Below, piece by piece: positions 1 to 7,573 of a stretch of DNA of 18,343 nucleotides. The translations under genes were made by a program, and so were the position numbers. The stretch is from Cytophagales bacterium (GTDB lineage: Bacteria > Bacteroidota > Bacteroidia > Cytophagales > Cyclobacteriaceae), in contig DMST01000064.1 of assembly GCA_003454975.1 (NCBI GenBank), positions 5,386-23,728 of the forward strand, read 5' to 3'. The notes under the pieces are model-generated. The model had not been told where the DNA came from. It worked only from the letters and a program-made list of their open reading frames with translations, and ran no database searches. Within the stretch, counting starts at the first letter, position 1. Every line of letters begins with the position of its first letter.

Positions 1-38
1 GTTGGGTACCTTAGCGTAAACCAAACTTTTATACAAGT

Positions 39-194
39 ATGCTACATTCGAAAAATGAATCACTTCTAGGTTGGGTAGTTCTAAATGGACAAGCCCAACA
101 AAAATTAAGAGGAGGAAATGATCCTGTGGGCGGTGGTGAAAATAAAAAATTGCCGGGTTCAAGTACTACAGCACCTCCTCCTCCTGGTGATTGA
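39..194 (+). CDS. possible 51-residue peptide with double-glycine motif
   Basis: This ATG-initiated frame encodes 51 residues and stops at 192-194. Its N-terminal half (MLHSKNESLLGWVVLNGQ) leads to AQQKLRGGND at about residues 19-28, followed by a Gly/Pro/Ser/Thr-rich tail ending STTAPPPPGD. A leader with spaced hydrophobic residues followed by Gly-Gly is typical of Bacteroidota precursor peptides that are cut at the double glycine during export; this family assignment is inference from the motif only. No peptidase-transporter or modifying enzyme is visible here. The gene lies 56 bases ahead of the secreted TPR protein. There is no Shine-Dalgarno sequence upstream, which is normal in this phylum. 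It could be a chance open frame or the 3' end of something else. Confidence 0.35.
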   Translation: MLHSKNESLLGWVVLNGQAQQKLRGGNDPVGGGENKKLPGSSTTAPPPPGD

Positions 195-250
195 TTGAAA
201 TGACAGAATTAGAGCCTGATGTAAAGGGCTCTAATTCAAAAGAAAATATA

Positions 251-1591
251 ATGAGAAGGTCTTTACTGGTAGTATTCTTTTGGTTATCTGTGGGCAGTGT
301 GAGTGCAAACAACATTGATAGCCTTAGGATTGTATTGGAATACCAAATGGATGAAGATAAAAGGTTACAAACCTTGTATGCTTTATCCCGTGCCTATCTG
401 GTTTCAGGAGATACTTCTGGCTTGTCCTTTTGGAAGGAAGGTTTCGAACTAGCTATGGAGAAGGACGACTCCAAATATCTAGCTGATCATTACTATTTGA
501 AGGGATATTTTGAAAGAGGATTTAGGTCCAACCATGCAGATGCATTTGTGTCTTTCTCGCTAGCACAAGAGCTATACGAGGAGATTTCAGATGAAAAACT
601 TTTTGCGTTTAGTACTTTGCTTATTGCTGAATACCATGCCAAAATCGGAGAATATGCAACTGCCGAGAAGCTATATCGAGATACAGAAATCAAACTTTTA
701 GAAGTTAACGATGTAAATGAGATTGGTAGGTTACATAAGCATCTAGGTCATTTATATGAGAATAAAGGGGACTTGATTAAAGCCATCGACGAATTTACTA
801 TCGCTGCTTCCTATCTTAATCAATCAGAAAACTGGATACTACTTACCTCATCATTGAACCACTTGGGCCGAATCCACCGAGAACTTGGTTCAACAAAAGA
901 AGCAATGATAGCCTTTGAGCATGCACTGAAGTTGGCAATTGATAAGTCAAACTCGCCTTTGGAACAGAGTTTTGCCGCCTTCAACCTCGCTTGGGTTTCT
1001 TGGGAAGAGGATTCCACTTATCCAGCGGAAGAACAACTAAGAGAGGCCTATGCATTGGCTTTGGAGTATGACCCTACCGACACCGAGACCTTCCGCATGG
1101 CGGATCTGCTGGCAGATTTCTACTGGGAACAAAACCAGACGGAACAGGCGCTGGCTATGCTGCTTACTCAAGCAGAATATATGCCCGAAGCACCCAACGA
1201 AACACAGCAATTGGTATACCACCAGCTGGTGCGGTTATACGAAGCTACCGATCAGTTGGATTTAGCCTTGGCTACTACCAAGGAGCTAATGGGGGGGCAG
1301 GTAGCCGCCGCCACGGCAGAGGCTCAGGCAGGCCATGCACGGCAGGCATCTGAGATTAGCTTGGCCCAAAAGATCTTGGCCGACCGGGCTGAGGAAGCGG
1401 CCTACGAGCGGGCAAAGCTACGCTGGCTTTGGGCCTGTCTTATCACTGCATTGGTGATGCTTAGCGTAGCTGGATACATCTTCTATCTCAAGGAGAAACA
1501 CCGCAAAAAAGCCCTGGCTAACGCCACCCACTGGCCCGAGCTCAACAAGCGCATGCAGGCGCTAGAGGATGCGCTCAATGTGTTGTATTGA
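251..1591 (+). CDS. secreted TPR-repeat protein with C-terminal membrane anchor
   Basis: The protein has 446 residues. I place the start at the ATG at 251 because it opens directly with a signal peptide (MRRSLLVVFFWLSVGSVSA). A frame extension back to a TTG at 191 would put 20 polar residues ahead of it. Residues of about 35-340 form helical hairpins of TPR type, for example RLHKHLGHLYENKGDLIKAI and SLNHLGRIHRELGSTKEAM. A charged Ala-rich coiled-coil stretch follows, then a single membrane segment (LWACLITALVMLSVAGYIFYL) and a basic tail of about 35 residues. In Bacteroidota this layout normally continues into a histidine kinase or LuxR-type domain; here it stops, so it lacks an effector. The 5' two thirds are AT-rich and the 3' third is GC-rich. 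The fold call is firm, the function unknown. Confidence 0.85.
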   Translation: MRRSLLVVFFWLSVGSVSANNIDSLRIVLEYQMDEDKRLQTLYALSRAYLVSGDTSGLSFWKEGFELAMEKDDSKYLADHYYLKGYFERGFRSNHADAFVSFSLAQELYEEISDEKLFAFSTLLIAEYHAKIGEYATAEKLYRDTEIKLLEVNDVNEIGRLHKHLGHLYENKGDLIKAIDEFTIAASYLNQSENWILLTSSLNHLGRIHRELGSTKEAMIAFEHALKLAIDKSNSPLEQSFAAFNLAWVSWEEDSTYPAEEQLREAYALALEYDPTDTETFRMADLLADFYWEQNQTEQALAMLLTQAEYMPEAPNETQQLVYHQLVRLYEATDQLDLALATTKELMGGQVAAATAEAQAGHARQASEISLAQKILADRAEEAAYERAKLRWLWACLITALVMLSVAGYIFYLKEKHRKKALANATHWPELNKRMQALEDALNVLY

Positions 1592-1809
1592 TTGAAGCTA
1601 CCATGGGTAGGCCATGTTTGTAACGGAAATTCTAAAGCCCTGTTTTTATTACCTTCTTTTCCATTCGGCTAAAGCCGCGCCGCGCAGGCCGGAGGCAATT
1701 GATGACTCTTTCAACAAGACCTATTTTAAGACGGGCAATCTGGTTGATACAATAATTACTAGCGGGATACTTGCCTGATCAGTGATTTGGGTAATTATCT
1801 TTACAGAGT

Positions 1810-2316
1810 ATGGAAATCATCAGCTTCGGGTTTTATCCAAATTATCTCAACTTGTTCTTGTTTTGGGCCCTTTTTTTTGGGTTTGTAGTGGCCGTTCGTT
1901 GGATAAGAAAAAGAAAGTTGGGATGGAAGTGGCTAGTGAAAGCTTTGGGCGTAACGCTGCTGGGATTTGCAGGTGGGTTGATGATTTTACTGGCTATCCT
2001 CTTCAAAAGTGTGATTGAAGATCCCATCCTTTATGAATTTGATCAAGAAGAATGGGAACAGAACTGGGGAACCCGATGGGCTCAAGCCCTTTATATGGTC
2101 GAAACCGATTGGTTTTCGGACAAATCGGGACCTGAAATAGAGTCTCTGCTCGGCCCGGCGGAGCATAAGGGTGATACGTTGATCTATGTTTTGGTTCCTG
2201 ATTGGCCTACTGAAAGCTCTGAACAGCAAATTCAGGTGGAAAGACTCATGATTTGTGTGGATGAACAAAATCGGGCAAAGAATGCCTGGATTCATAAAAG
2301 CTGGGAAAAGAGGTAA
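1810..2316 (+). CDS. hypothetical protein, two TM segments and a periplasmic domain
   Basis: The protein has 168 residues. Two hydrophobic segments lie at about residues 11-29 and 44-65, separated by a strongly basic loop (RWIRKRKLGWKW). By the positive-inside rule, both the N terminus and the C-terminal domain should be outside the cytoplasm. The soluble part (about residues 66-168) contains SLLGPAEHKGDTLIYVLV followed by ERLMICVDEQNRAKNAWI. This pattern of a leucine-glycine-proline turn, a strand and a second strand ending in a charged hairpin is reminiscent of BamE/SmpA-like folds, but the similarity is weak and I would not name it. It stands alone, with about 218 bases to the gene before it, and faces the convergent Calx-beta gene. 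Confidence 0.75.
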   Translation: MEIISFGFYPNYLNLFLFWALFFGFVVAVRWIRKRKLGWKWLVKALGVTLLGFAGGLMILLAILFKSVIEDPILYEFDQEEWEQNWGTRWAQALYMVETDWFSDKSGPEIESLLGPAEHKGDTLIYVLVPDWPTESSEQQIQVERLMICVDEQNRAKNAWIHKSWEKR

Positions 2317-2494
2317 ATCCTCATATCGTGGGTTAGGTAACCACTTTACTGGATTAGGTGCTCCACTGATGAGCGCAACGCGCTGTAAATGAAATTGGAA
2401 CTTGGTTAGCGGGGAGTGGTCAACCTGCTACGGCTGCGACTCTGCGGTGTGAAGATCATGTTCCCTATACCCCCTTTTGTTATTACTTTTACCT

Positions 2495-2525
2495 AAAACA
2501 AAAGCCACCCCAAAAGCGGGGTGGC
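2495..2525 (-). terminator. intrinsic terminator of the Calx-beta/YHYH gene
   Basis: Read on the minus strand, an 8-bp perfect stem (GCCACCCC with GGGGTGGC) and a 6-base loop are followed by TTTTGTTTT. It begins about 42 bases past the stop codon at 2568. On the plus strand no T tract follows the hairpin, so it serves the minus-strand gene. Confidence 0.9.
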
Positions 2526-2567
2526 TCGCACTGGAAACTAGCGGGTATTCCAGCCTAACTAATGGTC

Positions 2568-5500
2568 TTAGTTTCCTATTTGGAAATCGTCGTTGGGCGT
2601 ACCGGTGAAACAATTGGGGATCACTGGGAAGTCTGCGGTGATGACGTAGTAATAGGTCCCATTTGGGTATTCCGGCGTTACGCCATACCGGCCATTGCAT
2701 TCATCCAGATCTCCAAGCCCGTCGACCCATTCGTAGTCCTGAATGTAGGTACCATCGTAGGTGCCGCTGGGGGCGGTAGAGTCATCGCCGCCACGCGAGC
2801 CGGACCTGAGCTGGTAGCTGCTTTTCAGCTCCACTATACTAGAGGTAGGATCGGTGGGGTTGGAATATGAATACTTGTAGTAGATGGGGAAACCATCCGC
2901 GGCGTAACCGTAGAGTAGGCTATGGCGGGTGCCATCCTCATCGGGGGCTAGCCCTACCATGTCGCCATGGTAGTGATATTTACCGGCACTCGTTACGTGG
3001 CCACCGTAGTCATCAATATGATTGCCCGCAGCAGGAGCGGTCAATTGTTCTTGCCATTCCCAGTTCTCTTCCCCAGTGGTGTCATTGGTCCAGGGCTTGA
3101 GGCCCATGGGGTTGTAGCCCAGGCCATTGCTGGCGAAGCCAAACCGGTAGAACGCGTTGCTAGGGGTGGCGCCTCCGCCTTCCTGATACACGTAGGTGGT
3201 GTCACTCGCCTGGCTAGGGGTGGCATCCATGTCGGCGGTAATCTCAATGGCCGTTACGTCGGCATTGGGAAAGCTACCCGTGCTGTGACCAGGCAGCTGG
3301 TTGGAGGTGACCGTGAGGGTACCGGCCGAGCGCGACCAACAGACCTGACTATCGGTAGTGCTGGTGGTCTCGCAGGTAGTAGTGGCGGTGCTTTGGGCGC
3401 CATAGCTCACGTCATAGTCGCGCGAACCCGTGTAGGGAAACACCCGGAAGTAGTAGGTCTTGCTTTCTTCCAGGAGGGTAACGGTGAGGCTGGAGATAGA
3501 CGTACCGTCGTAGATGGGCTGCCCGGCGTTGTGGCCGTAGGTGGTGCTTTCTACTGGGTCGTCTCCGTCGGTCAGATCCGAGATGTTGTTGGCCCGGCTT
3601 ATGTAGATCACGTAGCCGTCTGCGCCTACGTCCGTCCAGCTATCTATCGTGATAGAGTTGCCCGTGGCGGTACCAAAGGTGATGGTAGGCGAGGCCACAT
3701 CATCGTCGATGATGTTCACGGTGGCCTCCGTGCTGGTACCGGACGAGATACCCGTGGGGTAGTTACCGTCGTCCAGGGTCAGGGTTACCGTCTCGTTGCT
3801 CTCCGCGTCCGAGTCATCCGTAACGTCTATCAGGATCGTGGCTTGCGTTTGGCCATCGTCGATGGTTACTGACCCGCTTAGGCTGGCATAGTCGGTACCC
3901 TCGGTGGCCGTACCGCTCACCGTGTAGGGGATGGTGAGGCTACTGCCGGTATCGTTGCTTTTGCCCAGGGCAACTACAAACTGCCCGTCGTCGCTGCCTT
4001 CTGTGCCCGTATCGTCTTGTGCTGTTATAGTAACGGTGGTCACAAAGTCATTGTCCGTAATGGTAACGGAGGCCGAGGTAGAGGTGCCGCCCGTAATGCC
4101 GGTCGGGAAGTTATCGGTATCCAGGGTCAGGGTAACGGTTTCGTCATCATCATCGTCGCTATCGTCCGTAATGGTCACGGCAATGGTAGCACTGCTAGCT
4201 CCGTCAGCAATATCCACCGAGCCAGAAAGCGAAGTATAGTCCGTACCATCTGTGGCGGTGCCACCAACGGTGTAGGGGATGCTGATGGTTGCGCCGGTAT
4301 CGTTAGTCTTGGCCAGTGTGATGGTGAATTCAGCATTATTTCCATCTTCAGTTGCCGTGCTGTCGGTCACCTCAATTTCTGCGGTAGTCACAAAGTCATT
4401 GTCCGCAATGGTCAAGGTATCTGAGATGGTGGTTCCAGCCGAAATACCGGTGGGTAGGTCGCCCGTGTCTATCGTTAAGCTCACGTATTCGTCATCCTCA
4501 TCATCGCTGTCATCAGTAATGGTCACGGCAATGGTAGCACTGGTTTGACCGTCTGCAATGTCCACTGTGCCCGAAAGGGTGCTGTAGTCGGTGCCATTGG
4601 TGGCGGTGCCACCAATGGTGTAGAGAATGCTGATATCACTCCCCGTGTCGTTGGCTTTGGCCAGGGTGATCGTAAACTCTCCATTATCGCCGTCCTCCGA
4701 TGCCGTATTGTCCGTAGCGGCTAGTTGTACCGTCGTCTCAAAGTCATTGTCGGTAATGGTGACGGTAGCTTCCAGCGTAGTGCCCGCAGTCACTGTGCTG
4801 GGTAAGTTGGCCGTGTCCACGGTTACAATCACCGTTTCATCTTCTTCCTCGCTGGTGTCGTCGGTAACCGTCACCTCCACGGTGGCCGTGGTTTCTCCGG
4901 AGGCAATGTCTACTGAGCCCGAGAGGGCCGTGTAGTCGGTGTCGGAAGTTGCCGTTCCGGAAACGGTGTAAGGAATGCTGATGGCTTCGCCAGTAGTATT
5001 GGCGCTATCCAGGGTGAAGGTGAATTCTCCGTTGGTACCGTCCTCAGCCGCGCTGGCTGCGCTGGCGCTTACGGTTACACTGGGCAGTTCTGCCTCGGTG
5101 GTTTCTTTATCGTTGTCTTCAATGGTTACGGTGGCACTGATTTCGGAGCCGATCTGAACGGCATCGGTCAGGCTAGCGGTGTCAATGGTTACGATAACCG
5201 TTTCGTCTTCCTCTACCTCCGTATCATCAGTGATAGTCACCGTGGCGGTAGCTTCCGAATCTCCATCGGCGATGGTAACGGATCCGGAAAGTCCCGTGTA
5301 GTCACTGTCGGCAGTGGCCGTTCCGGAAACCGTGTAAGGAATGCTGATGGCTTCGCCAGTAGTATTGGCTGTATCCAGGCTAAAGGTGAATTCTCCGTTG
5401 GTTCCTCCTTCTACTCCGGTGACGGTGCTGGCGCTTACCGTTACACTGGGCAGTTCTTCCTCGGTGGTTTCTTCATCGTTGTCTTCAATGGTTACGGTGG

Positions 5501-7325
5501 CACTGATTTCGGATCCGATCTGAACGGCATCGGTCAGGCTAGCGGTGTCAATGGTTACGATAACCGTTTCGTCTTCCTCTACCTCCGTATCATCAGTGAT
5601 AGTCACCGTGGCGGTAGCTTCCGAATCTCCATCGGCAATAGTAACGGATCCGGAAAGTGCCGTGTAGTCACTGTCGGCAGTGGCTGTTCCGGAAACGGTG
5701 TAAGGAATGCTGATGGCTTCGCCAGTAGTGTTGGCTGTATCCAGGGTGAAGGTGAATTCTCCGTAGGTACCGCCCTCAGCCGCGCTGGCCGCGCTGGCTG
5801 TTACGGATAGGGTAGGGATGTAAACCGCTACGTCGTTGTCCGCTATATAGAGGGTAGCCTCAAGGCTATCTCCACCGGACACTCCATCGGCAAGGCTGGC
5901 GGTGTCTATGGTGACCACTACTGATTCGTAGTCCTCCACCTCCTCATCATCCTGGGGCACTACGGTTACGGTGGCACTGCTTTCGCCCTCGGCAATGGTT
6001 GCTGTACCCGAGAGTGCCGTGTAGTCACTATCGGCCAAAGCCGTACCGGACACGGTGTAGGGAATACTGATGGCAGCCCCACTTTGGTTGGTGGTATCTA
6101 GCGTGAAGGCAAACTCTCCGTTGGTTCCCTCTTCTGAGGCAGTGTCTGTCGTAACTGACACAGCAATAGTATAAAGAGGTTCTTCGTCGTTATCTTCTAT
6201 GGTCACTGAAGCTGATATGGGGCTTCCAGCCTGCACGTCATCGCCAAGATTCTCCGTATCGATTGTGACCGTGACGGTCTCGTCCTCTTCTACTTCGTCA
6301 TCGTCAGTGATGGCAATCTCCACCGTGGCCGTAGTAGCTCCAGAAGCGATGCTCACCGTACCACTCAGGGCAGTATAGTCTTCATCGGCCGTGGCCGTAC
6401 CTGATATGGTATAGGGGATGGAAAGGGCAGCATCGGAAAGGTTGGTGGTGTCAAGTGAGAAGGTGAATGCGGCGTTTTCGCCACCTTCTGTTCCGGTGGC
6501 CGTAGTGGCTGCTACTGACACAGCAGGAATAATGGCCTCCTCCTCGTCGTTATCCCCAATTTGGATGGTAACTGAGGAGGTTTCACCTATTGAAATGCCT
6601 TCGGGCAGGTTTTCCGAGTCCAACGTCACTATGATGGTTTCGGTGTCTTCCACCTCGTCATCGTCAGTAATCGTAAGGGAAGCCGAGGCGCTTACCTCGC
6701 CTGCTAAAACATACACTGAGTCGCTTGATACCACATAGTCCTGGTTTTGAGTGGCGGTACCGCTGTACAGGATGGGAATGAGCAACGCTTCGCCAGAGGA
6801 ATTGCTTTGGTCTAGTGTGAAAGTTAGGTTGACCTGGGAGCCTTCGCCAGAACTATCCGGAAATACAGATGCCGAAATGCTAGCGGTAAATCCTTCAACA
6901 TCGTTGTCCTCGATCATTAGCGTGTCTGAAAGCGCTGATTCTACCAAGGTAACTCCTTCAGGTAGGCCAGCATCGTTCAGCGTGATAATGACCGACTCGG
7001 CTTCTTCCACTTCCTCATCATCGGTAATATCAATCAGGAGGGTGGCCGCACTTTCGCCCGGCTCGATGCTGAGAGAACCGGATAAGGCTGCGTAGTCTGC
7101 ACCTGCTGTGGCGGTACCACCTACCGAATAAGGAACTGTAATGGTATTTTCTGTAGAGTTGCTTAAGCTGAATTGGACCGTGAACTCACCGTCCTGACCA
7201 CCTTCGGAGCCGGGAGATTGGGTAGCCGAAACAGTAACCGTAGCTTCAAATATTTCCTCCGGGTCACATCCTTGCCACAGGGCCAAGCCCAGGATGCACA
7301 AACCCACCAACGCGAGTCTCCTCAT
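2568..7325 (-). CDS. Calx-beta repeat lipoprotein with C-terminal YHYH domain
   Basis: The protein has 1585 residues. The N terminus is a lipoprotein signal (MRRLALVGLCILGLALWQGC, lipid Cys 20) followed by DPEE. Acidic residues just after the Cys resemble the Bacteroidota signal for display on the cell surface. Ten Calx-beta repeats of about 115-122 residues follow (residues 27-142, 145-260, 268-380, 386-498, 503-617, 626-739, 748-861, 864-978, 980-1093, 1096-1209). Each carries IPYTVSGTAT..DY..LSG and ends in I.DND, the usual calcium-binding features of this fold. A fibronectin-III-like linker (about 1212-1316) leads into a YHYH domain (about 1330-1575) with GKYHYHG at 1448-1454, YGYAADGFPIY, DLDECNGRYGVTPEYPNGTY and four Cys. 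Adhesion or matrix function is inferred from architecture; the YHYH domain has no known activity. It is monocistronic, transcribed divergently from the kinase-like gene. Confidence 0.93.
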   Translation of the reverse strand: MRRLALVGLCILGLALWQGCDPEEIFEATVTVSATQSPGSEGGQDGEFTVQFSLSNSTENTITVPYSVGGTATAGADYAALSGSLSIEPGESAATLLIDITDDEEVEEAESVIITLNDAGLPEGVTLVESALSDTLMIEDNDVEGFTASISASVFPDSSGEGSQVNLTFTLDQSNSSGEALLIPILYSGTATQNQDYVVSSDSVYVLAGEVSASASLTITDDDEVEDTETIIVTLDSENLPEGISIGETSSVTIQIGDNDEEEAIIPAVSVAATTATGTEGGENAAFTFSLDTTNLSDAALSIPYTISGTATADEDYTALSGTVSIASGATTATVEIAITDDDEVEEDETVTVTIDTENLGDDVQAGSPISASVTIEDNDEEPLYTIAVSVTTDTASEEGTNGEFAFTLDTTNQSGAAISIPYTVSGTALADSDYTALSGTATIAEGESSATVTVVPQDDEEVEDYESVVVTIDTASLADGVSGGDSLEATLYIADNDVAVYIPTLSVTASAASAAEGGTYGEFTFTLDTANTTGEAISIPYTVSGTATADSDYTALSGSVTIADGDSEATATVTITDDTEVEEDETVIVTIDTASLTDAVQIGSEISATVTIEDNDEETTEEELPSVTVSASTVTGVEGGTNGEFTFSLDTANTTGEAISIPYTVSGTATADSDYTGLSGSVTIADGDSEATATVTITDDTEVEEDETVIVTIDTASLTDAVQIGSEISATVTIEDNDKETTEAELPSVTVSASAASAAEDGTNGEFTFTLDSANTTGEAISIPYTVSGTATSDTDYTALSGSVDIASGETTATVEVTVTDDTSEEEDETVIVTVDTANLPSTVTAGTTLEATVTITDNDFETTVQLAATDNTASEDGDNGEFTITLAKANDTGSDISILYTIGGTATNGTDYSTLSGTVDIADGQTSATIAVTITDDSDDEDDEYVSLTIDTGDLPTGISAGTTISDTLTIADNDFVTTAEIEVTDSTATEDGNNAEFTITLAKTNDTGATISIPYTVGGTATDGTDYTSLSGSVDIADGASSATIAVTITDDSDDDDDETVTLTLDTDNFPTGITGGTSTSASVTITDNDFVTTVTITAQDDTGTEGSDDGQFVVALGKSNDTGSSLTIPYTVSGTATEGTDYASLSGSVTIDDGQTQATILIDVTDDSDAESNETVTLTLDDGNYPTGISSGTSTEATVNIIDDDVASPTITFGTATGNSITIDSWTDVGADGYVIYISRANNISDLTDGDDPVESTTYGHNAGQPIYDGTSISSLTVTLLEESKTYYFRVFPYTGSRDYDVSYGAQSTATTTCETTSTTDSQVCWSRSAGTLTVTSNQLPGHSTGSFPNADVTAIEITADMDATPSQASDTTYVYQEGGGATPSNAFYRFGFASNGLGYNPMGLKPWTNDTTGEENWEWQEQLTAPAAGNHIDDYGGHVTSAGKYHYHGDMVGLAPDEDGTRHSLLYGYAADGFPIYYKYSYSNPTDPTSSIVELKSSYQLRSGSRGGDDSTAPSGTYDGTYIQDYEWVDGLGDLDECNGRYGVTPEYPNGTYYYVITADFPVIPNCFTGTPNDDFQIGN
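3696..7247 (-). repeat. array of ten Calx-beta coding repeats
   Basis: These are the ten repeats in the lipoprotein at 2568-7325, with a coding period of roughly 345-370 bases. The repeats nearest the N terminus (1 and 2) are the most divergent. Repeats 5-7 resemble one another most. Repeats 8-10 form a second subgroup with a shared LAK.NDTG motif in place of LDTANTTG and a run of Asp codons (DDSDDEDDE). This suggests two local expansions within the gene. Confidence 0.9.
5063..5764 (-). repeat. near-identical 366-bp tandem duplication inside the Calx-beta array
   Basis: The segments at about 5063-5398 and 5429-5764 match with only about a dozen differences by eye, at an exact offset of 366 bases (122 codons). 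They encode most of repeats 5 and 6, including the shared block VTITDDTEVEEDETVIVTID. Neighbouring repeats are clearly more diverged, so this is the youngest duplication in the gene. Confidence 0.85.
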
Positions 7326-7567
7326 TTTTTAGTAATTTTTAATTATAATCCAATCGATAATGATGTGTAATCTGCTGATGCTAGGTACTATTATTCCAAA
7401 AAATCTTGAAACTTGGGTGCGGGACAAGTAGTTGACAAGCCCAAACTTAACCTAAATACTGCCCCAGGCCGGATCGATTTGAATTGTATTTAGACAAGGG
7501 ACCGATGTTGTCATAGGTCATCATATTCGTCGAAAAAGCCCTGGGTAGGAAGCAAAAATTAGTATAA
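7326..7567. promoter_or_regulatory. divergent promoter region between the Calx-beta and kinase-like genes
   Basis: This 242-base spacer must hold the promoters of both flanking genes. The AT-rich part next to the Calx-beta start (7326-7345) gives that gene an A-rich leader on the minus strand. I found no convincing match to the Bacteroidota TTTG / TAnnTTTG promoter pair and no clear operator. Confidence 0.5.
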
Positions 7568-7573
7568 TTGAGC

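Noticed and set aside
118..198. 26-residue frame with a textbook AGGAGG just before its ATG
   Set aside because: The AGGAGG is produced by Arg-Gly-Gly codons of the overlapping 39-194 frame, Bacteroidota rarely use such sequences, and the encoded peptide has no recognisable features.
1604..1623. Small hairpin CATGG-GTAGG-CCATG with TTTGT after the TPR gene
   Set aside because: The 5-bp stem and the broken T tract are too weak to call a terminator.
2364..2380. GAGCGC-AAC-GCGCTG hairpin after the two-TM gene
   Set aside because: It is short and lacks a T tract, so a chance inverted repeat is as likely.
2967..3872. Long plus-strand frame of 301 codons opposite the YHYH/Calx-beta gene
   Set aside because: It is antisense to a well-supported repeat protein, and its low-complexity Val/Gly/Arg-rich product mirrors the biased codons of the Calx-beta repeats. 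The same holds for the other plus-strand frames between 2562 and 7095.
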